From the NCBI RefSeq assembly GCF_019891395.1, contig NZ_CP078143.1:3175001-3239000 (forward strand): a stretch of DNA of 64,000 nt, read 5' to 3'. The DNA is from Nitratireductor kimnyeongensis. Lineage in GTDB: Bacteria; Pseudomonadota; Alphaproteobacteria; Rhizobiales; Rhizobiaceae. The notes under the pieces were generated by a model, which saw nothing but the letters and a program-made list of their open reading frames with translations, was not told the origin of the DNA and searched no databases. Of this stretch, positions 1 to 7,910 are shown in pieces. The stretch's first letter is position 1. Each line of letters starts with the position of its first letter. A program made the translations under genes and the position numbers.

Positions 1-12
1 GGTAAGCCGCCG

Positions 13-909
13 TCATTGACCCTTGGTCGCGCTTTTCTTTGAGTCACCGGTGTTCTGTTCCTCGGTAGGTAGAGGAAGATAGTGAATATCGCGCTGCGGG
101 AAAGGGATCGAAATACCCTTGTCGTCAAACGCCTTCTTGGCTGCCTTGGTGATATCGAGACGGGTCTGCCACCAGTCGGAAGTCGTGGTCCAGTAACGCA
201 GCGTGATGTTGACCGCACTGTCGCCGAGTTCCGATACAAACGTGGCTGGCTCCTGATCGCTCAGAATGCGATCGTCGGCCGTGGCAAGCTCGAGCATTGT
301 TTTCTGCGCCAGATCGATATCGTCATCGTAGCCGATGCCGATCACAAGATCGTTGCGGCGGCGCGCATTTCGCGAGTAGTTGGTGACCGATGTATTCCAC
401 AGCGAACTGTTCGGCGCGAGAATGTACAGGCCATCCACGGTTTTCATCTCTGTCGCAAACAGGCCTATGGACTGGATTGTGCCCGAGATGCCGCTTGCTT
501 CCACATATTCGCCCACGCGGAAAGGTTTAAGCACGAGGAGCATGATACCGGCGGCGACGTTCTGCAGCGTGCCCTGAAGGGCGAGGCCTATGGCCAGACC
601 TGCTGCACCGAGCGCCGCGATGATGCTTGCGGTCTGAACGCCGAATTGCGCGAGAACGGTGACACCGACAAGAACCAGAACCGCGTAACGCGCAATCTTC
701 GAAAGAAAACTGGTGAGCGTGACATCGAAAGAGGGAAAACGATCGAGTGCGCTGCGCACCCATCTTTCCACCATCCCCGCCACAATAAAGCCGGCGATGA
801 TCAGAATGATGGCGCCAAGAATCGAGAAGGCGTAAGATACGGCAAATTCGCTGACTTGGGCCAAAGCTGCCTGGGCAGCCGTCATGAGGTTCTCAGTTTG
901 CATTTCCAT
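13..909 (-). CDS. small-conductance mechanosensitive channel, MscS family (paralog 1)
   Basis: This 298-aa inner-membrane protein should open under membrane tension and release small osmolytes during hypo-osmotic shock. Three hydrophobic segments occupy roughly residues 20-45, 65-90 and 95-130. The third carries the MscS pore-lining pattern of alternating Gly and Ala (AALGAAGLAIGLALQG), followed by the MscS beta-domain with LAPNSSLWNTSVTNYSRN. The length fits the short MscS/YnaI-like forms without extra N-terminal helices. The Lys/Thr-rich tail (about residues 280-298) is not needed for the fold. ATG 909 is chosen; an in-frame ATG at 903 is the alternative. It is divergent from the GNAT gene at 1133 and is a paralog of the product at 3087-3905. 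The family call is firm; gating properties cannot be read from sequence. Confidence 0.93.
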   Translation of the reverse strand: MEMQTENLMTAAQAALAQVSEFAVSYAFSILGAIILIIAGFIVAGMVERWVRSALDRFPSFDVTLTSFLSKIARYAVLVLVGVTVLAQFGVQTASIIAALGAAGLAIGLALQGTLQNVAAGIMLLVLKPFRVGEYVEASGISGTIQSIGLFATEMKTVDGLYILAPNSSLWNTSVTNYSRNARRRNDLVIGIGYDDDIDLAQKTMLELATADDRILSDQEPATFVSELGDSAVNITLRYWTTTSDWWQTRLDITKAAKKAFDDKGISIPFPQRDIHYLPLPTEEQNTGDSKKSATKGQ

Positions 910-1029
910 ATTGGGGGATGTCTCCGTTCCGTGTTTGTCGTTGCCGGCCTTCAGGGGACGGTGCCAACCCTGCTGCCACGCTTCAAGCGTGCGGGATCGG
1001 CGGGGCAGGCGACCGGTTGCGCCTGCCCG

Positions 1030-1123
1030 GTTGATTTCGCGTGTCTAGCAATCCCAGCGGGTTGCTGCAAACCGTGCTACCGGCGCAACGGTATGGCGCT
1101 TTCTGTCGCGTTGATTTCGCGTG
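1030..1123. repeat. 14-bp direct repeat, 80 bp apart, in a divergent promoter region
   Basis: GTTGATTTCGCGTG occurs at 1030-1043 and again at 1110-1123, exactly 80 bp apart, between the divergent mscS-type gene and the GNAT gene. The second copy ends ten bases before the GNAT start. It could be a paired binding site or the scar of a small duplication; nothing else in the sequence decides. Confidence 0.5.
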
Positions 1124-1132
1124 GGAGATTGC

Positions 1133-1588
1133 ATGTTGCTTGATGTTCGTCCCGCCGTCCCCGAAGACCTCGAGGCTCTGGTTGCGATAGAGAACGCGGC
1201 GTTCTCGGGCGACAAGCTCTCCGAACGCTCTCTCAGGCGTCTGACGAGCGCAGGAACTGCCATTGTGGGCGTAGCGGAAGAACAGGGGAAGGTGTTGGGA
1301 TATGCGCTGGCTTTGACCCGCCGGACGAGCGGCGTTGCGCGGCTTTATTCGATAGCCGTTGCACCGGAGGAAACCGGAAAGGGGGTGGCTGCGTTGTTGT
1401 TGCATTATGTCGAGAACGCGGCGTACGCGCGAGGGTTCCATACGATGCGGCTCGAAGTGAGGTCGGATAACCAGGTAGCCATCCGGCTTTATGAAAAGAT
1501 GGGATATCGCGGCTTTGCTCGATATGAGAATTACTATCACGACGGTATGAGTGCCTTGCGTTATCAGAAATCGCTCGGCGCGCGTTGA
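1133..1588 (+). CDS. GNAT-family N-acetyltransferase (RimI-like)
   Basis: The 151-aa product is a single GNAT domain predicted to move an acetyl group from acetyl-CoA to an amine. Motif A, which binds acetyl-CoA, is seen as LYSIAVAPEETGKGVAALLL around residues 63-83. It is followed by the motif B pattern LEVRSDNQVAIRLYEKMGY, typical of RimI-like enzymes. ATG 1133 is preferred over an upstream GTG at 1121 because GGGAG lies just ahead of it. Only 19 nt separate it from the RLAN-type ATP-grasp ligase downstream, so the two are probably one transcript. GNAT enzymes beside RLAN ligases are a recurring arrangement, suggesting joint work on a peptide or amine substrate. The substrate is unknown; the RimI-like resemblance does not prove ribosomal protein acetylation. 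Confidence 0.88.
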   Translation: MLLDVRPAVPEDLEALVAIENAAFSGDKLSERSLRRLTSAGTAIVGVAEEQGKVLGYALALTRRTSGVARLYSIAVAPEETGKGVAALLLHYVENAAYARGFHTMRLEVRSDNQVAIRLYEKMGYRGFARYENYYHDGMSALRYQKSLGAR

Positions 1589-1607
1589 ACATGGAGAACG
1601 GCCCCAA

Positions 1608-3059
1608 ATGAGTTGGGTCATCCTGACTGGCAAGAAAGGCGACCTCGACGAGACCGCCACCCCTTACAAGATCATCACCAATCGCGACTATCTGGCCCAC
1701 CCGGCGCTTTTTCGCGGACAGCGCCCCAAGGTCATCAACCTATCGTCCAGTTACGCTTATCAAAGCCGTGGCTACTACGCGTCGCTACTCGCCAGTTCCC
1801 GCGGTCATCGTGTGATCCCGTCAGTTGAGACCATGATCGATCTCTCTGCGCGCAAACTCTATGAGAATGCTCTCCCGGAATTGGAACAGGCTCTGAACCG
1901 CTGTCGCAACGAATTGGGTGGGAGTTTCCCTGCAAGCGTCAGCATCTTTTTCGGAATAGGTCCCGAAAAAGCCTGGGAGCGCTTTGCCAAGCTGCTTTTC
2001 GACTGGTTTCGAGCGCCCGCTCTGGAAGTCGTTATAAAGGACGGCGAATGGGCAACGATATCGCGCATCGGATTTCGCTCCCTTTCGAGAATGAACGCGG
2101 ACGAGAAGGACCGCTTCACAGCATCGCTTCACAACTATACTACCCGGCAATGGCGTGACAGCCGCACCCGGGTTCCGGCGCGGTACGGGTTCGCAACGCT
2201 GATCGACCCGAGAGAGGAACTGCCGCCGTCAAGCGTGGCCTCTCTCAAACACTGGTCGCGCATTGCCGCTCGAATGGGTGTTGAAGTGGAACCGATCACC
2301 AGGAAGGATCTGCCACGTCTGGCAAATTTCGATGCCCTTTTCATCCGCGAGACGACATCGATTTCCAATCATACCTACAGGTTCGCAAGGCGTGCTGAGC
2401 AGGAAGGAATGCCGGTCATCGATGATCCGTTGTCGATGATCCGCTGCACGAACAAGGTCTACCTCAATGAGCTGATGACGACGCACCGGGTCCCTGTTCC
2501 CCCGACGATGATGATCGCCGGGACTGCCGACCTTGAACGGGCCGCTGATCAGCTTGGCTTTCCGCTGGTCCTCAAAACGCCGGATAGCTCTTTCTCTCGC
2601 GGGGTGAAGAAAGCAGCGAACATGACGGAGTTAAAGGCTCTGGCGACGACGTGGCTTGAGGATTCCGATCTTCTCATTGCACAGAAATTTCTGCCCACGT
2701 CCTTTGACTGGCGCATCGGTGTGCTCGACGGGAAGCCACTTTTTTCCGTCCAATACCTGATGGCCAAAAAGCATTGGCAGATCGTCAATCACGAAAGGCA
2801 AGGGCGCCCGGATGAAGGAGGCTTTCGCTCTTTCACTTTAGCGGACACTCCCTCCGACGTGCTCGAGATCGCCGTGCGTGCGGCACGCTGCATCGGCAAC
2901 GGCCTTTACGGTGTAGACCTCAAGGCTACGCCGGAAGGAGTTTACGTCATTGAGGTCAACGACAATCCCAATCTCGACCATGGGTGCGAGGATGCCGGGG
3001 AGAGAGACGCCGTCTGGATAAGCTTGACGCAATGGTTTATTGACCGGCTTGAAAGGTGA
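1608..3059 (+). CDS. RimK-like ATP-grasp ligase with N-terminal RLAN domain
   Basis: The 483-aa product has an N-terminal region (about residues 1-160) matching the RimK-like ATP-grasp N-terminal (RLAN) type. After a linker, an ATP-grasp fold follows (about 190-480). Visible ATP-grasp signatures are FPLVLKTPDSSFSRGV (phosphate loop and lysine), DLLIAQKFL, DWRIGVLDGKPLF, and the metal-binding end GVDLK and VIEVNDNPNLDHGCED. Such enzymes activate a carboxylate as acyl phosphate and join it to an amine; RimK itself adds glutamates. Start ATG 1608 is set by GGAGAACG upstream and by spacing after the GNAT stop; the longer frame from 1551 would overlap the GNAT gene. It converges with the second MscS gene 27 nt away. 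The substrate is not known. Function class is secure; pathway is inference. Confidence 0.88.
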   Translation: MSWVILTGKKGDLDETATPYKIITNRDYLAHPALFRGQRPKVINLSSSYAYQSRGYYASLLASSRGHRVIPSVETMIDLSARKLYENALPELEQALNRCRNELGGSFPASVSIFFGIGPEKAWERFAKLLFDWFRAPALEVVIKDGEWATISRIGFRSLSRMNADEKDRFTASLHNYTTRQWRDSRTRVPARYGFATLIDPREELPPSSVASLKHWSRIAARMGVEVEPITRKDLPRLANFDALFIRETTSISNHTYRFARRAEQEGMPVIDDPLSMIRCTNKVYLNELMTTHRVPVPPTMMIAGTADLERAADQLGFPLVLKTPDSSFSRGVKKAANMTELKALATTWLEDSDLLIAQKFLPTSFDWRIGVLDGKPLFSVQYLMAKKHWQIVNHERQGRPDEGGFRSFTLADTPSDVLEIAVRAARCIGNGLYGVDLKATPEGVYVIEVNDNPNLDHGCEDAGERDAVWISLTQWFIDRLER

Positions 3060-3086
3060 CCTCTCATTTTGGCGGCCTGCGGTATC

Positions 3087-3905
3087 TCAATCGGGGACCG
3101 AGACACTCACCCCTTTTTTTCCGAGGCTTTTATTGATGGCTTCGGTCAAGGCCGACCGGGATTTTTGCCACCCCTCACTTCTCGTCCAGAAGCGGAGTGT
3201 GAGTTGTGAGGTTCCGCCCTCGATCGCGCAAAACAGTGTCTCCGCATCGGGTTTTTTCAGGACGCTCTTTTCCGCGGCGAGAATTTTCAAAAGACCTGTT
3301 TGCACTTGCTCGGGGCTTAAGCCGTCGCCAACATCGATATCAAGTTCCACTCTGCGTGCCTTGTTCCGGGAATGATTCGTGATGGCCGCATTCCAAAGCG
3401 TGCTATTGGGAGCGAATACGATCAGTCCTTCATCGGTTTTCAACTCCGTTGCAAAAAGCCCCAGAGTGCTGACGGTTCCTGAGATTCCGTTCGCGAACAC
3501 GTGTTCGCCCACTTCAAAGGGGCGCAGAATCAGGAGCATGACACCGGCCGCGATGTTTTGCAGCGTCCCCTGAAGGGCAAGACCGACTGCGAGGCCGATC
3601 GCACCTAGAGCGGCAATGATGCTGGCAGTCGGAACGCCGAGTTGCGTCAGCGCTGCGACGCTGGACAGCGCCACAACGGTATATCTGGCGAGTACCGAAA
3701 GAAATGACGTCAATGTGGCGTCGAATGAGAAGACCTTGCTGAGTGTATTGCGCACCCAGCGTTCCAGCATCTTGGCAGCGATTATGCCGATCACCAAAAG
3801 GGCGCCGGCACCAAGAAACGTTAATCCGTAATTCAGAGCGAATTCAGTGATGTAACCAACTGCCGCATTCGCGGTGTGGATAAGGCGTCCAGTTTGCTTT
3901 TCCAT
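3087..3905 (-). CDS. small-conductance mechanosensitive channel, MscS family (paralog 2)
   Basis: This 272-aa MscS-type channel has the same architecture as the product at 13-909: three membrane spans, a pore helix with AALGAIGLAVGLALQG, and a beta-domain containing FAPNSTLWNAAITNHSRN. The two share long collinear stretches but differ clearly, so this is an old duplication rather than a recent copy. It lacks the charged tail of paralog 1 and ends soon after the C-terminal alpha/beta domain. Start ATG 3905 follows a GGAAG, although the spacing is short. The 5' flank (3906-4150) contains an unusually AT-rich patch with an inverted repeat. It probably protects against osmotic downshift; differences in gating or ion selectivity cannot be judged. 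Confidence 0.93.
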   Translation of the reverse strand: MEKQTGRLIHTANAAVGYITEFALNYGLTFLGAGALLVIGIIAAKMLERWVRNTLSKVFSFDATLTSFLSVLARYTVVALSSVAALTQLGVPTASIIAALGAIGLAVGLALQGTLQNIAAGVMLLILRPFEVGEHVFANGISGTVSTLGLFATELKTDEGLIVFAPNSTLWNAAITNHSRNKARRVELDIDVGDGLSPEQVQTGLLKILAAEKSVLKKPDAETLFCAIEGGTSQLTLRFWTRSEGWQKSRSALTEAINKSLGKKGVSVSVPD

Positions 3906-4057
3906 CTTCCGAACATCTCCGGGGCGTGTTCAGGGTTTCCATTTACAGAAACCGAAGCACCGCCCCGTTGACGTTCTCATCTGCCAGGAGGAATTTGCAG
4001 GCAGAGAAGAAGCGCTAAACTGCGTCAGTTTGGGTGAAGCGTATAGCAAGTTTATCT

Positions 4058-4095
4058 TGGTTGAAAAATTATATATATAATATAATTTTAAACCA
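4058..4095. promoter_or_regulatory. AT-rich patch with imperfect 38-bp palindrome
   Basis: Positions about 4050-4150 are almost entirely A and T, in sharp contrast with the GC-rich surroundings. Inside, TGGTTGAAAA at 4058-4067 faces TTTTAAACCA at 4086-4095, an imperfect palindrome with one mismatch in each ten-base arm. It lies between the HD-hydrolase stop (4151) and the mscS paralog start (3905). AT-rich sites of this kind are bound by Ros/MucR-type zinc-finger regulators in rhizobia; that link is inference. No gene is seen in 3906-4150. Confidence 0.45.
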
Positions 4096-4150
4096 CTGTT
4101 ATAATTCTGTTTTTATGTGATTGATAAATAAAATAAAGAATTTAAATAAC

Positions 4151-4780
4151 TTATTTGCTTGGAAACTCTCTTCTTGACTCCTCTATTTTCTTAAAGCGCT
4201 CGAGGAACGCTGCCTGAGCCAATTTGGGTGGATGAGGCTCAAGCCGTAATTCCTCCGGCGACATACCCCGTGGGCGGCCAAAGAACCTGGAGGCTTCCGC
4301 AACGCCGAAGCCCGCCAGTTGGGTCGCCTCAAAGAAGGCTGCGATCTGATCAGCGCGTTTGATGGCTTTTTTCAGCTTGGCTGGCAGATCTGGGGGCAGG
4401 GTGAAACGCAGGTGGATGGCGCGTTGCAGTCGCTTTTCGACCGACTTGTAGTCGTCGCCCAATGTGGCCTTAAAGGGTGAAATCATGTCACCGATCACGT
4501 ATTCGGGAGCGTCATGCAGCAGCGCTGCCATCGCGCATTCGGGTGTGACATCGCGCGTGATCCTGCAAAAGATGTCTTCCACCAGAAGGGAATGCTGAGC
4601 GACAGAATAGGCATGGTCGCCCTCCGTTTGCCCGTTCCAACGGGCCACGCGGGCCAGGCCATGCGCGATATCACTGATTTCAATGTCGAGCGGAGACGGG
4701 TCCAGAAGGTCAAGACGGCGTCCGGACAGCATTCGCTGCCAAGCGCGGGGAGGCGTGGTTTTGCTGGATGACACCGGCAT
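4151..4780 (-). CDS. HD-domain phosphohydrolase (YfbR-like)
   Basis: The 209-aa protein belongs to the HD superfamily of metal-dependent phosphohydrolases, nearest in layout to YfbR, which removes phosphate from deoxynucleoside 5'-monophosphates. The metal ligands appear in order: His in GDHAYSVAQHS, the HD pair in ALLHDAPEYVIGD, and the late Asp in KRADQIAAFFEA. ATG 4780 is chosen because it overlaps the ygfZ stop as ATGA, a coupled start. A longer in-frame ATG at 4825 would overlap ygfZ by 46 nt and lacks that logic. Its own stop borders an AT-rich patch. The substrate is probably a nucleotide, but this is family inference. Confidence 0.85.
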   Translation of the reverse strand: MPVSSSKTTPPRAWQRMLSGRRLDLLDPSPLDIEISDIAHGLARVARWNGQTEGDHAYSVAQHSLLVEDIFCRITRDVTPECAMAALLHDAPEYVIGDMISPFKATLGDDYKSVEKRLQRAIHLRFTLPPDLPAKLKKAIKRADQIAAFFEATQLAGFGVAEASRFFGRPRGMSPEELRLEPHPPKLAQAAFLERFKKIEESRREFPSK

Positions 4781-5637
4781 CAATCCGGCTGCCCTTTCGT
4801 CTCCGGGAACGCGAATGTCGCCCACTGCGGTATGCTGAACGTGACAGCGGTGTCATCTGCCACGATTGATACAGCCGTATCCATAGCATCTTTCACCCTG
4901 TCGATGCGGACGATGGCCAAAGCCTTGGAGCCGCACACAGTGCCCAGGTTCCCGACGGTTTTCCCATCTGCGCGAATCTCTGTTCCATGCGGCGGCAGAT
5001 TCGCTGAACCCTTGGCAATCAGTAGCCGACGGCGGGCCGTACCGCGGTGGTGCATCCGAGACACCACCTCCTGCCCAACATAGCACCCCTTTTTCAGTCC
5101 GACGCCACCATTCTGGTCGTAGAGAACGTCATGCGGAAACGCCTCACCCAGTACAAAGTCGCTCCCGCTTTCGGCAACGGCATGGGCAATTCTCAATTCG
5201 TCCCAGTTCGTCTTGTCCCTGTCGGCATCAGGCAAATCACCATAGTGACGTCGAACGCCCAAATTTGCAGGAAAACGCCTGTCGATCAGCGTTGATTCAT
5301 TCTCCGAAGAACTGGAATCCGTTTCCCATGAAACTGCGATTGTTGTTTGATTTATATCAGAAATATCGACCTGTGCACGAAGCTTGTAGAGTGTGAGCCG
5401 CTTAACCAGTTCCGCGGCAATATCCGCTCGACATTCAATGCGGAAAGTTTCGAGATCGGCGCGCGAAATAAGGAAATCGAACAGGATCTTGCCCTGCGGC
5501 GTAAGCAGGGCACTTGGGCGGCATTCGCCATCCTGCAGTGCGGAGAGATCCGTGGTTATCACATTCTGCAGGAATGGTACGGCTTCAGGACCCTTCAAAT
5601 GAAAGAGGGCACGTTCAATAAGATGGCAGGTCGGCAT
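4780..5637 (-). CDS. ygfZ: folate-binding YgfZ/GcvT-fold protein
   Basis: This 285-aa protein has the aminomethyltransferase (GcvT-like) fold. The YgfZ signature with its conserved cysteine is present as KKGCYVGQEVVSRMHHRG near residue 185. YgfZ binds tetrahydrofolate and helps repair or assemble iron-sulfur clusters in some enzymes, such as MiaB. It is not a glycine-cleavage enzyme, and no gcvH or gcvP lies nearby. The length agrees with alphaproteobacterial homologs. The stop overlaps the HD-hydrolase start by four bases, so these two are likely translated together. The start ATG 5637 has the protein-like N-terminus MPTCHLIERALFHLKG. Confidence 0.92.
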   Translation of the reverse strand: MPTCHLIERALFHLKGPEAVPFLQNVITTDLSALQDGECRPSALLTPQGKILFDFLISRADLETFRIECRADIAAELVKRLTLYKLRAQVDISDINQTTIAVSWETDSSSSENESTLIDRRFPANLGVRRHYGDLPDADRDKTNWDELRIAHAVAESGSDFVLGEAFPHDVLYDQNGGVGLKKGCYVGQEVVSRMHHRGTARRRLLIAKGSANLPPHGTEIRADGKTVGNLGTVCGSKALAIVRIDRVKDAMDTAVSIVADDTAVTFSIPQWATFAFPETKGQPD

Positions 5638-5721
5638 GGCTGATCCGGCAAGGTGAAGAGCTCGTCCACCTCTAGCTAGGATGCTTTGTTGCTCACGACA
5701 ACCCGGTAAACGTAAACGGGC

Positions 5722-6138
5722 TCAGCGCCCAGCCTTATCCCTCAGACGCGCTGCTGCTTCAGCGAGGGCCTTCGCGCTTCTAGCGCTCAGTCCGCCGCTT
5801 TCATAATCAAGACGAAGCGCCTCCTCGATCTGCTCGGCAATGCGATCGAGAGACGGCGTATCGTTTGCTTGGCTTCGATGATCGAACAGGTTGATCCAGT
5901 GATCCGTCTCCCTGCCAAAGCGCATGAGACGGTCGAAATAAATCTCGGCACTGCCATCGCGCGAAACAAGACCGAGCAAGCCAGCTGCAATCGAAAGAGG
6001 GCTCATCACCACATCGCGTATGCCGTCAGCCATGAGCTTGACCTGGAAGAGAATGACACGTCGGACCAGACGTCCACGCCGTCCTCGGCTCGGTGATGAT
6101 GCCGCAATACCGCTACGTGAGTGCGCTATCCCCTCCAT
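5722..6138 (-). CDS. conserved small hypothetical protein
   Basis: I do not recognise a named family for this 138-aa product. It begins with a basic Arg-rich stretch (residues 15-35), then has a short hydrophobic segment (MSPLSIAAGLLGLVS, about 45-60). A soluble part with DHWINLFDHRSQANDTPSLDR follows, and an Ala-rich helical end. The start ATG 6138 follows GGGAGG at good spacing. An inner ATG at 6033 (MADGIRDVV) is the alternative and would remove the basic region. It stands alone between ygfZ and the 267-aa unknown protein, all on the minus strand. Codon use matches the neighbours, so the gene is probably real. Confidence 0.7.
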   Translation of the reverse strand: MEGIAHSRSGIAASSPSRGRRGRLVRRVILFQVKLMADGIRDVVMSPLSIAAGLLGLVSRDGSAEIYFDRLMRFGRETDHWINLFDHRSQANDTPSLDRIAEQIEEALRLDYESGGLSARSAKALAEAAARLRDKAGR

Positions 6139-6199
6139 GGCGAACCTCCCTGAAGCTTCAGCGGATATGGGGGTGACACCGGAGATTGCAAGAATGAAC

Positions 6200-7003
6200 T
6201 CAGTCTCCGGCGACGAAAAACGTCCAGTGCCCCTCCGGCGTGATGCCGACGCGGTAGAAAATATAGGCGCCGAAGCTTTTCATGTCTTCATAATCTCCGG
6301 CGGTAACCAGCGTGAACAGTTCAACCCTTTGTCTTTTGTCGAGCGTTTCGAGCGGGATAGCGAAAAAGTATGGCCAGACATACATTTCCTGCGGTGTGCT
6401 TGCGTCGAGATGCACATATCCGGCCAACAGCACCTCCAGAAGAATAGCTAGAATCTCCTGGCCTTCTTCATCTCCGGAAAGTTCGATAAGAAATTCGAGC
6501 GGATCGCCATCGAGACCGCCGAGCGAGAGCCGTGTCGCGCTGTCGCCGCTACCGATCAGCGGGCGCAGATTCTCAATGTCACCGCTTTTCGCGGCTTCTA
6601 CGATGAGCCCATGCATGCGGCGAACAGGTTCTGGCAACTCTTCTAGATCGTAATGGACCTCTGGAAGCTCCTTCCCAATCTGGGTGTCGGGGCGCACGAG
6701 ATCGCGCGTCGGCGTATCTTCAGGCGGGGAGGCTCCCTCCGCGGGTTCAGAGTTCTCCGGTGAGGGCGTGTCAGATTGGGGGAAGCGAATAGGAGGCGGC
6801 AGCGGCACACGCTCGATATTGTCGGATTCGGTCTGGCTCTCTTCTATCGGTTCAGCCTGTTGAAGCTCACTGAGGGCGAATGCAGGGAAGACTGAGGCTC
6901 CGTTCACACCAAAGCTTGCCAGACCGGCCAGAAGAATTCTCCGCCAAAATCCAAAGCGTCGCAGAATGCAATGGTGTGCGACGTTCACCTGATCGAAGGT
7001 CAT
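6200..7003 (-). CDS. exported hypothetical protein with Pro-rich linker
   Basis: This 267-aa protein of unknown function starts with basic residues and a hydrophobic core (ILLAGLASFGVNGASVFPAFA, about residues 23-43), which looks like a signal peptide. Next is a Pro/Glu/Ser-rich low-complexity linker (about 48-110), then a folded domain (about 115-267) with GLIVEAAKSGDIENLRPLIGSG, a pattern like a single ankyrin-type helix pair. ATG 7003 is preferred over GTG 7009 because of GAGACGT just upstream. It follows the TIGR02301 gene after only 9 nt, so the two are probably cotranscribed and act in the same envelope process. I do not assign an enzyme activity. Confidence 0.75.
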   Translation of the reverse strand: MTFDQVNVAHHCILRRFGFWRRILLAGLASFGVNGASVFPAFALSELQQAEPIEESQTESDNIERVPLPPPIRFPQSDTPSPENSEPAEGASPPEDTPTRDLVRPDTQIGKELPEVHYDLEELPEPVRRMHGLIVEAAKSGDIENLRPLIGSGDSATRLSLGGLDGDPLEFLIELSGDEEGQEILAILLEVLLAGYVHLDASTPQEMYVWPYFFAIPLETLDKRQRVELFTLVTAGDYEDMKSFGAYIFYRVGITPEGHWTFFVAGD

Positions 7004-7012
7004 TGTCACGTC

Positions 7013-7384
7013 TCAGTTTCCGTAGCGCTGCACGATCTCGGTGGAAATGCGCGCGCCTTCATTCATGTAGTGGTCAATGGCTGATAGCGCCTGGTCCGTA
7101 CACTTTTCATATGTCCCTGCGAAGGATCTGTAGCCGCGGTTGAAACTGGCGATCAACTTCTCGCGGCGGGCCGGCGATGGCGCTTCCGTCTCCAACAGCT
7201 CCTCCATCTTTCCACGCCACGCCTCCGTCTCTTCTCCACACAGGTTGCGCAGATAATGGATAGAACCGAGCACTTCGGCCAATCTCAAAAGAGGGGATTC
7301 ATAGCTGGACTCATTGGCCTGCGATGCAGGCGCAACCAGGAGAAGAACTGCCATAAGGCTGCAGAATACGGAACCATTACGCAT
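7013..7384 (-). CDS. TIGR02301 (DUF2385) family periplasmic protein
   Basis: The 123-aa product matches TIGR02301, a small protein family found mainly in Rhizobiales with no known function. It has a signal peptide (SVFCSLMAVLLLVAPASQA, residues 5-23). The mature domain carries the family pattern LLRLAEVLGSIHYLRNLCG, then WRGKMEELLETE and FNRGYRSFAGTYEKCTDQA. Two cysteines in the mature part could form a disulfide bond. Start ATG 7384. Its stop is a few bases before the 267-aa exported protein, so a two-gene unit is likely. Confidence 0.88.
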   Translation of the reverse strand: MRNGSVFCSLMAVLLLVAPASQANESSYESPLLRLAEVLGSIHYLRNLCGEETEAWRGKMEELLETEAPSPARREKLIASFNRGYRSFAGTYEKCTDQALSAIDHYMNEGARISTEIVQRYGN

Positions 7385-7502
7385 GCCGTCTTGTCTCCCA
7401 GCAGGCGCTGCCTGTCAAACGCCCGCGCGCCCGCGATTGCGGGAAGACCATCACAAAACATTCACGAAAGTGGCGAGATTGAGGGTTAGGCACTCAGCAG
7501 CT

Positions 7503-7910
7503 TCATCCGCCGGGGGAGTGTCGCAGTTCTTCAACAATCGTGCGCGTGCTGTCGGTCAGCGACATAGTAGCGATTTCCTCGGGAGAATACCATCCAGCCT
7601 CGCTTGCGTCGTCGCCAGCCATGACGGTGCCGGGCGAGACAGTGGCGCGAAAAACGTTCAGTCGAAAGATTTGCTGATCGACGTCGCCATGCAGGACAAG
7701 GTCGCGATAGGGGGTGGCGCTCGTCATCACCAGTCCGGTTTCTTCCAGCAACTCGCGTGCGATCGCCTGTTCTGGTGTCTCTCCGGCTTCCATCCGTCCC
7801 CCAGGGAACGCATACAGACCTCTTGCCGGCGCGCGACCGCGCCGCACAAGCAAAACACAACCACCCTGAATGACGGCTGCGGAAACGGCGAGGATTTCCT
7901 CCGATTTCAT
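7503..7910 (-). CDS. NUDIX hydrolase
   Basis: The 135-aa protein carries a complete NUDIX box, GGRMEAGETPEQAIARELLEETGL, spread over about residues 37-60. It fits the pattern Gx5Ex7REUxEExGU with all catalytic glutamates present. It should split a nucleoside diphosphate linked to another group, or clean oxidised nucleotides. The length and the early ISAAVIQGGCVLLVRR-like strand are typical of MutT/ADP-ribose pyrophosphatase types, but the substrate cannot be told. ATG 7910 (MKSEEILAVSAAV) is chosen because it begins directly at the fold; the longer frame to 8051 would run under the divergent DUF2799 gene's start. Confidence 0.9.
   Translation of the reverse strand: MKSEEILAVSAAVIQGGCVLLVRRGRAPARGLYAFPGGRMEAGETPEQAIARELLEETGLVMTSATPYRDLVLHGDVDQQIFRLNVFRATVSPGTVMAGDDASEAGWYSPEEIATMSLTDSTRTIVEELRHSPGG

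Noticed and set aside
82..1143. 353-codon plus-strand open frame
   Set aside because: It is the antisense of the MscS gene (13-909) and continues through an intergenic region; the minus-strand protein has clear family motifs.
983..1660. 225-codon minus-strand open frame across the GNAT gene
   Set aside because: Antisense to a clear GNAT domain; basic, low-information protein.
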